From Phytoactinopolyspora alkaliphila (GTDB taxonomy: Bacteria > Actinomycetota > Actinomycetes > Jiangellales > Jiangellaceae), in the NCBI RefSeq assembly GCF_010550695.1, contig NZ_JAAGOB010000005.1, positions 121,547-185,546 on the forward strand: DNA of 64,000 nucleotides, in the 5' to 3' direction. A program made the position numbers and the translations under genes. This document shows positions 59,916-64,000 of this stretch, one piece after another (the first letter of the stretch is position 1; each line of letters begins with the position of its first letter). Below the pieces are notes generated by a model. That model was not told where the DNA came from. It made no database searches and saw only the letters and a program-made list of their open reading frames with translations.

Positions 59916-59927
59916 GAACATATGTTC
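59916..59927. promoter_or_regulatory. LexA-like SOS box
   Basis: GAACATATGTTC is a perfect 12-bp palindrome. With flanks, GCGAAC-N4-GTTCTA, it matches the mycobacterial/Bacillus-type LexA box TCGAAC-N4-GTTCGA at 10 of 12 fixed positions. TATGTT (59921-59926) inside it could be a -10, so LexA would block transcription. It lies just ahead of the small gene at 59949 and 118 bp upstream of the divergent membrane gene's start. Confidence 0.55.
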
Positions 59928-59948
59928 TACAGTCCCGATATGCGGGGG

Positions 59949-60221
59949 ATGGAGGATCGGGAGCGACCACCACATCTCAAACACGAACAGGCCATACTCA
60001 ACCATCACTGGCCCAGCCGGCCGCGTGACTATGCGCTGCATGAACCAGGGATCGCGGTCCGGGTACGGCTCATCTGGGAACGTGACGGGGAGCAGTTCAT
60101 CGAGGGTGTGGCCCGCCGGTGGGATGCCGACCACGTGTATGTGGAGCTCAAAGACACCAGAAGTCAGGCCAACGGCGTCTGGCTGAAGCCGCAGGACGTC
60201 TACCGCCGCTCACCGGACTAG
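59949..60221 (+). CDS. small basic/acidic protein of unknown function (possible SOS gene)
   Basis: The 90-residue protein has a charged N-terminus (MEDRERPPHLKHEQAI) and a strand-rich core: GIAVRVRLIWERDGEQFIEG, then VARRWDADHVYVELKD and GVWLKPQDVYRRSPD. No family is recognised. No signal peptide or membrane segment is present. Starts at 59922 or 59940 lie within or near the LexA-like box and are less likely than ATG 59949. The SOS box suggests DNA-damage induction. Its stop overlaps the 3' end of the convergent beta-lactamase-like gene by 4 bp. Confidence 0.6.
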   Translation: MEDRERPPHLKHEQAILNHHWPSRPRDYALHEPGIAVRVRLIWERDGEQFIEGVARRWDADHVYVELKDTRSQANGVWLKPQDVYRRSPD

Positions 60222-61231
60222 TGGAAAAGCTCGGCCATCATCCGGATCACCGGCCAGGCGCCCTCCGAGCTGTTGCCGAGCACGCTGACGGTGGTCGACG
60301 TCTCAGGGTCGTGGGTGGACCGGAACGAGGCGCCCGCGTCGTAGCCCTCGATCACGATGGCCCGTCCCGTGCGGTGCAGCCAGAAGCCCATGCCGTATCG
60401 CAGATCCTCCGCGGGCACGTCGTGGCGGGGCTGGATCATGGTCGCGACGGTTGCACGCGACACGATGCGGCCGGACATCAACGCCTGCCAGAACCGATGC
60501 AGGTCTGCTGCGGATGTGTAGATGCCGCCGTCGCCGTTGCCGAGGACGGGAAGGTGGAGCAAGTTCGACCGATCACCCTCGGCATACAGGTAACCGAGCG
60601 CTGCATCGGCAGGCAACTCGTCGGAGCGGAGGAATCCGGTGCCGGCCAGGCCGGCCCGCTCGCACACGTCACGCTCGACGAGCTCATGGAACGGGCGGCC
60701 GGCGGCGCGTTCGGCGATGAGCGCCAGGACGACGTATCCACCGTTGCAGTAAGCGAAGCGCTCACCCGGGGTGAAGGACTGCGGATACCCGTCGATAACG
60801 GGAACGAACGCCTCGGTGCTGTCCAGCCGGTGTACCGGCACCGGCAGCACGTAGTCTTCGACTTCCCAGTCGGATTCTTCGTCGAGGTAATCGCCGATGC
60901 CCGAGGTGTGGGTGAGGAGATGTTCGACGGTGACCTCGTCGTCGATGAGTGGCAGATCGTCGGCGAGGAATCGCCGCACGCGGTCGTCAAGGCCGATGAC
61001 GTCGTCCTCGACGAGTCGCATCACGGCGAGCGCGGTGAATGCCTTGCTGCCGCTCGCTATCGCAAAGCGAGTGTCGACGGATATCGGGATCCGGTGTGCC
61101 CGATGGGCGAAACCGTACGCCCGATCGAAGACTCGCCGGCCATCGACATCGACGGCGACGACTCCGGTGAACGAGTCCTCCGCGGCGGCGGCCGCCAGCG
61201 CGTCCTCATCGATCAGCTCATAGCCGGACAA
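60218..61231 (-). CDS. class C beta-lactamase-like serine hydrolase
   Basis: The 337-residue protein has SxxK in RFAIASGSKAFTALAVM, YxN in GERFAYCNGGYVVLAL, and EGYDAGASFRS in the third motif position. It lacks a signal peptide and is likely an esterase-type member acting in the cytoplasm. ATG 61231 gives MSGYELIDEDAL. This is the second such enzyme in the window (the first, at 15637-17055, has an extra C-terminal domain). It has no obvious operon partner; tRNA-Pro lies 99 bp upstream on the same strand. Confidence 0.85.
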   Translation of the reverse strand: MSGYELIDEDALAAAAAEDSFTGVVAVDVDGRRVFDRAYGFAHRAHRIPISVDTRFAIASGSKAFTALAVMRLVEDDVIGLDDRVRRFLADDLPLIDDEVTVEHLLTHTSGIGDYLDEESDWEVEDYVLPVPVHRLDSTEAFVPVIDGYPQSFTPGERFAYCNGGYVVLALIAERAAGRPFHELVERDVCERAGLAGTGFLRSDELPADAALGYLYAEGDRSNLLHLPVLGNGDGGIYTSAADLHRFWQALMSGRIVSRATVATMIQPRHDVPAEDLRYGMGFWLHRTGRAIVIEGYDAGASFRSTHDPETSTTVSVLGNSSEGAWPVIRMMAELFH

Positions 61232-61328
61232 TATCTACCTCGCAGTCACGATCTACGCCACTTCGCTGACATGGAACAAGCGAAGGACCCCGACGATGCC
61301 GGAATCCTTCATTGACGTGCGAGAATAG

Positions 61329-61406
<78 letters not shown>

Positions 61407-61495
61407 AAACCTGCCGAGTCAGCATATCTGAGAAGGCCGCCGTTCCTGAAATCGGACCGGAAGCGCGCGATCCGGCCCTGCTCCAGGCGGTGGAC

Positions 61496-62416
61496 TCAGC
61501 CCTCGACCAGGGTCAGCAACGTTGCCTCAGGGGCGCAGGCGAAGCGCGCCGGTGCGTAGGGGGACGTGCCGAGGCCGGCCGAGACATGCATCCAGGCAGC
61601 GCCTGGGCCGCCCTCCGCCGGATGCCGGGACACGCCCTTGACCCGGGCCGGATCGAGATCACAGTTGGTCACGAGTGCGCCGTAGCCCGGGACGCAGAGC
61701 TGACCACCGTGCGTGTGCCCGGCCAGCAGGAGCCGGTAGCCGTCGTCGCTCATGGCGTCCAGCACACGCAGATACGGTGCGTGTGAGACCCCGACGGTGA
61801 GATCGGCGTCGCCGTCGGCTGTTCCTTCCGGATAGCGATCGCGGCGCAGGTGGGGATCGTCGACGCCGACGAAAGCGAGACGCCGGCCGTCCACGGTGAG
61901 CTTGCCGTGGCTGTTGGTCAGGTTCAGCCAGCCGGCGTCGGTGAAGGCGTCGCGTAGCTCTGTCCACGGCAGATCTGGCGCCTGGGGCCGGGCGACGGTG
62001 CCCTTCACCGGGAGGAGGTACGAGACGGGGTTCTTCGGCTGCGGGCCGTAATAGTCGTTGGAGCCGAAAACGAAGACTCCGGGCGTGGCGAGCAACGGCT
62101 CCAAGGCGTGCAGAACCGCCGGGACGGCCGCGCGGTGAGCCAGATTGTCCCCCGTGTTGACGACGACGTCCGGGTCGAGCGCCGCGAGCCGCCGGACCCA
62201 CTCGATCTTGCGCGACTGGTGGGGCGTGAGATGCAGATCCGAGATGTGCAGCACCCGCAACGGCCTGCTGCCCGGTGCCAGGACCGGGACGTCGAAACGA
62301 CGCAGGCGAAAGGCGCGCACCTCATAGCCGGCGGCGTAGGCCAGCCCCCCTGCCGCTAGTCCGGCGAGGCCAAGAGCTGTTCGTTTGGCGAATCCCACTC
62401 GCCAAGATTGCCACAT
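61496..62416 (-). CDS. membrane-anchored metallophosphoesterase
   Basis: The 306-residue protein has an N-terminal hydrophobic anchor (TALGLAGLAAGGLAYAAGY) and calcineurin-like motifs: HISDLHLTPHQ, VVVNTGDNLAH, FGSNDYYGP in place of GNHD, and LLLAGHTHGGQL. Such enzymes cleave phosphate esters outside or at the membrane (YkuE-like). The mycobacterial equivalent is Rv3683, next to ponA2. ATG 62416 is used. The gene is divergent from the GatB/YqeY gene, about 75 bp away. Confidence 0.9.
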   Translation of the reverse strand: MWQSWRVGFAKRTALGLAGLAAGGLAYAAGYEVRAFRLRRFDVPVLAPGSRPLRVLHISDLHLTPHQSRKIEWVRRLAALDPDVVVNTGDNLAHRAAVPAVLHALEPLLATPGVFVFGSNDYYGPQPKNPVSYLLPVKGTVARPQAPDLPWTELRDAFTDAGWLNLTNSHGKLTVDGRRLAFVGVDDPHLRRDRYPEGTADGDADLTVGVSHAPYLRVLDAMSDDGYRLLLAGHTHGGQLCVPGYGALVTNCDLDPARVKGVSRHPAEGGPGAAWMHVSAGLGTSPYAPARFACAPEATLLTLVEG

Positions 62417-62490
62417 GGACCGCGAGATCTTCGCATCCTCATTGTCGATCGATGAAGGTTACGGTCGGCTGACACGGCAGACTATGACGC

Positions 62491-62943
62491 ATGGCTTCTC
62501 TCAAAGATCGAATCAAAAGTGATTTGACCGACGCGATGCGCGCCCGCGACGACGTCCGCAAGGGCACGTTGCGGATGGTTCTCTCCGCCATCGGCACCGC
62601 GGAGGTCGCCGGACAGTCCGCGAAGGAACTCAGCGATGACGAGATCACGGCCGTCCTGACCCGCGAGCTCAAGCGTCGCAGGGAGGCGGCCGAGGCGTTC
62701 CGTTCCGGTGGCCGGGCGGACAGCGCCGACCAGGAGGAAGCTGAAGCGGCCATCATCGCCGAGTACCTTCCGACGCCTCTGTCCGACGCGGAGCTGGCCG
62801 ACTTGGTCGATCAGGCAGTGGCCGAGGCGGGCGCCGAATCGCCCCGTGACATGGGCAAGGTGATGAAGGTGCTGCAGCCGAAAGTGGCCGGCCGGGCTGA
62901 GGGACGCGTCGTCGCCGATGCCGTCAAGGCGCGCCTGAGCTGA
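62491..62943 (+). CDS. GatB/YqeY-domain protein
   Basis: The 150-residue protein is a single GatB/YqeY domain: SLKDRIKSDLTDAMRARDDV at the start, then SDDEITAVLTRELKRRREAA, and IIAEYLPTPLSDAELADLV. The C-terminal helical part, MGKVMKVLQPKVAGRAEGR, binds tRNA in GatB; YqeY alone has an uncertain role linked to tRNA-dependent amidotransferase. A hairpin at 62949-63000 follows its stop. It is convergent with asd. Confidence 0.93.
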   Translation: MASLKDRIKSDLTDAMRARDDVRKGTLRMVLSAIGTAEVAGQSAKELSDDEITAVLTRELKRRREAAEAFRSGGRADSADQEEAEAAIIAEYLPTPLSDAELADLVDQAVAEAGAESPRDMGKVMKVLQPKVAGRAEGRVVADAVKARLS

Positions 62944-62948
62944 CGCAT

Positions 62949-63000
62949 CGTTGCGTCCTGCAGAGCGAGGGCCCAGGGCCACGCTTTGCAGGACGCAACG
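62949..63000. terminator. long bidirectional hairpin between YqeY and asd genes
   Basis: Arms CGTTGCGTCCTGCA (62949-62962) and TGCAGGACGCAACG (62987-63000) form a perfect 14-bp stem. The 24-nt loop contains further pairing (AGCG/CGCT and GGCC/GGCC). It lies between convergent genes and fits a two-way terminator. No T-run follows; the plus side continues with AAAC. Confidence 0.65.
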
Positions 63001-63012
63001 AAACGGCTGCGG

Positions 63013-64000
63013 TCAGCTGGCGGTGGTCATCTCGGCGGCGACGAGCTCGGCGATCTGGGCGGTGTTCAGAGCGGCGCCCTTGCGCAGGTTGTCGCCGCAG
63101 ACGAACAGCTCCAGCGAATGCGGGTCATCCAGCGAGCGGCGGACCCTCCCCACCCAGGTGGGGTCGGTGCCCACCACGTCAGCCGGAGTGGGGAACTCGC
63201 CACGCGACGGGTCGTCGTACAACACCACGCCGGGAGCGTCACGGAGAATCTCCCACGCCTGCTCGGTGGTGACCTCCCGGGCGAACGTCGCGTGCATAGA
63301 GACCGAGTGGGTGGTGACGACCGGGACACGTACGCACGTGGCGGAGACCTTGAGATCGGGAAGGTCCAGGATTTTGCGAGACTCGTTTCGGATCTTCAGC
63401 TCTTCCGAACTCCAGCCGTCGTCCTTCAGCGATCCAGCCCAGGGCACGACGTTCAGCGCCAGGGGCGCGGGGAACGGTCCCAGATCATCGCCCACGACCC
63501 GGCGTACATCGCCGGGCTGCGATCCGACGTCGCGGTTGCCCGCCACCTTGCTCAGCTGATCGTGCAGGGTGTCGATACCGGCCTGCCCCGCGCCGGAGGC
63601 AGCCTGGTACGAGGAGGCGAAAAGCTGAGTCAGCTCGAGCTCGGCGTGCAGCGCGCCGAGCACCACGATCATGGACAGCGTGGTGCAGTTCGGGTTGGCG
63701 ATGATCCCCTTCGGGCGCGTGCGGGCCGCGCGTGCGTTCACCTCGGGGACCACCAGCGGGACGTCCGGATCCATCCGGAACGCGCCGGAATTGTCCACAG
63801 CGACAGCTCCGCGACTGGCCGCCACCGGGGCCCACTCGGCGGAGACTTCGTCCGGCACGTCGAACATCGCGACGTCCACACCGTCGAAGACCTCCGGTGA
63901 CAGCGCCAGGACCTCGACCTCTTCACCCCTGACTGGAAGCTTGCGGCCAGCCGAGCGCGGCGACGCGATGAGCCTGATCTCACCCCAGACGTTCTGCCGG
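63013..64000 (-). CDS. asd: aspartate-semialdehyde dehydrogenase, 5' end outside window
   Basis: The visible 329 residues include an N-terminal part reading [20 protein letters not shown], the dinucleotide-fold region [16 protein letters not shown], the catalytic Cys in [19 protein letters not shown], and [16 protein letters not shown] with the phosphate-binding site. The region [15 protein letters not shown] carries the catalytic His. It reduces aspartyl phosphate in the lysine/threonine/methionine pathway. The start lies beyond base 64000. Internal ATG at 63879 is not the start, since homologous sequence continues upstream. The aspartokinase gene commonly precedes it. Confidence 0.95.
   Translation of the reverse strand, partial: RQNVWGEIRLIASPRSAGRKLPVRGEEVEVLALSPEVFDGVDVAMFDVPDEVSAEWAPVAASRGAVAVDNSGAFRMDPDVPLVVPEVNARAARTRPKGIIANPNCTTLSMIVVLGALHAELELTQLFASSYQAASGAGQAGIDTLHDQLSKVAGNRDVGSQPGDVRRVVGDDLGPFPAPLALNVVPWAGSLKDDGWSSEELKIRNESRKILDLPDLKVSATCVRVPVVTTHSVSMHATFAREVTTEQAWEILRDAPGVVLYDDPSRGEFPTPADVVGTDPTWVGRVRRSLDDPHSLELFVCGDNLRKGAALNTAQIAELVAAEMTTAS

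Overview
The window is high-GC actinobacterial chromosome. Signs of this are GTG starts, dense 4-base gene overlaps, a dnaK-grpE-dnaJ-hspR operon under HspR-type inverted repeats (HAIR), a WhiB regulator, a MarP-type protease and a PASTA-bearing class A penicillin-binding protein. From nth to the metallophosphoesterase, gene content follows the mycobacterial Rv3669-Rv3683 neighbourhood, but with several insertions and with the Mrp cluster nearby. I see no integrase, transposase, CRISPR array, rRNA or prophage. I cannot name a genus with confidence. Multiple Na+/H+ antiporters (Mrp, NhaA, a CPA2 antiporter) suggest tolerance of salt or alkaline conditions.

Layout. 1-4.8 kb: end of a LuxR regulator, lactonase-like propeller, sugar nucleotidyltransferase, ferritin, membrane acyltransferase-like protein. 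4.8-14.8 kb: heat-shock region. It holds dnaK-grpE-dnaJ-hspR and, about 2.7 kb downstream, clpB, each preceded by HAIR operators. Each unit is followed by a copy of the same ~165-bp two-hairpin repeat. Between them lie a TetR/membrane protein pair, peptidase E and a KTSC protein. 14.8-21.4 kb: accessory genes (siderophore-interacting protein, class C beta-lactamase-like enzyme, two gene remnants, a secreted protein of unknown family, SDR, alpha/beta-hydrolase-like protein, pyrE, PPOX-like protein). 21.5-27.8 kb: cstA with a translationally coupled cysteine-motif protein, a SpoU methyltransferase, a divergent SIS/GntR amino-sugar-type pair and a DUF695 protein.

27.9-41.4 kb: holin-like membrane protein plus alpha/beta hydrolase, the six-gene mrp operon (A/B fused, then C-G, every junction overlapping by 4 bp), the nth-Nudix-marP operon, crp, nhaA, and a thioredoxin lipoprotein with a CcdA-type protein. 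41.4-46.2 kb: OmpR/histidine kinase pair, then an MBL-Nudix-RidA-DUF4177 operon and an Lrp regulator. 46.5-53.3 kb: DMT transporter, CPA2 antiporter, GbsR/MarR regulator with an ABC exporter whose first gene appears leaderless, and a PAP2 protein. 53.3-64 kb: two ArsA/Get3-like ATPases, a lipoprotein, PonA-type PBP with a poly-Asp tail, WhiB, two membrane or small proteins (one behind a LexA-like box), a second beta-lactamase-like enzyme, tRNA-Pro(CGG), metallophosphoesterase, GatB/YqeY protein and the truncated asd.

Points most worth a second look are the paired repeat element behind hspR and clpB (conserved spacing, one compensatory base pair), the thiol-motif partner of CstA, the LexA-box small gene, and a shared TTCACAA...TGAA operator in front of the DMT gene and the ABC exporter.
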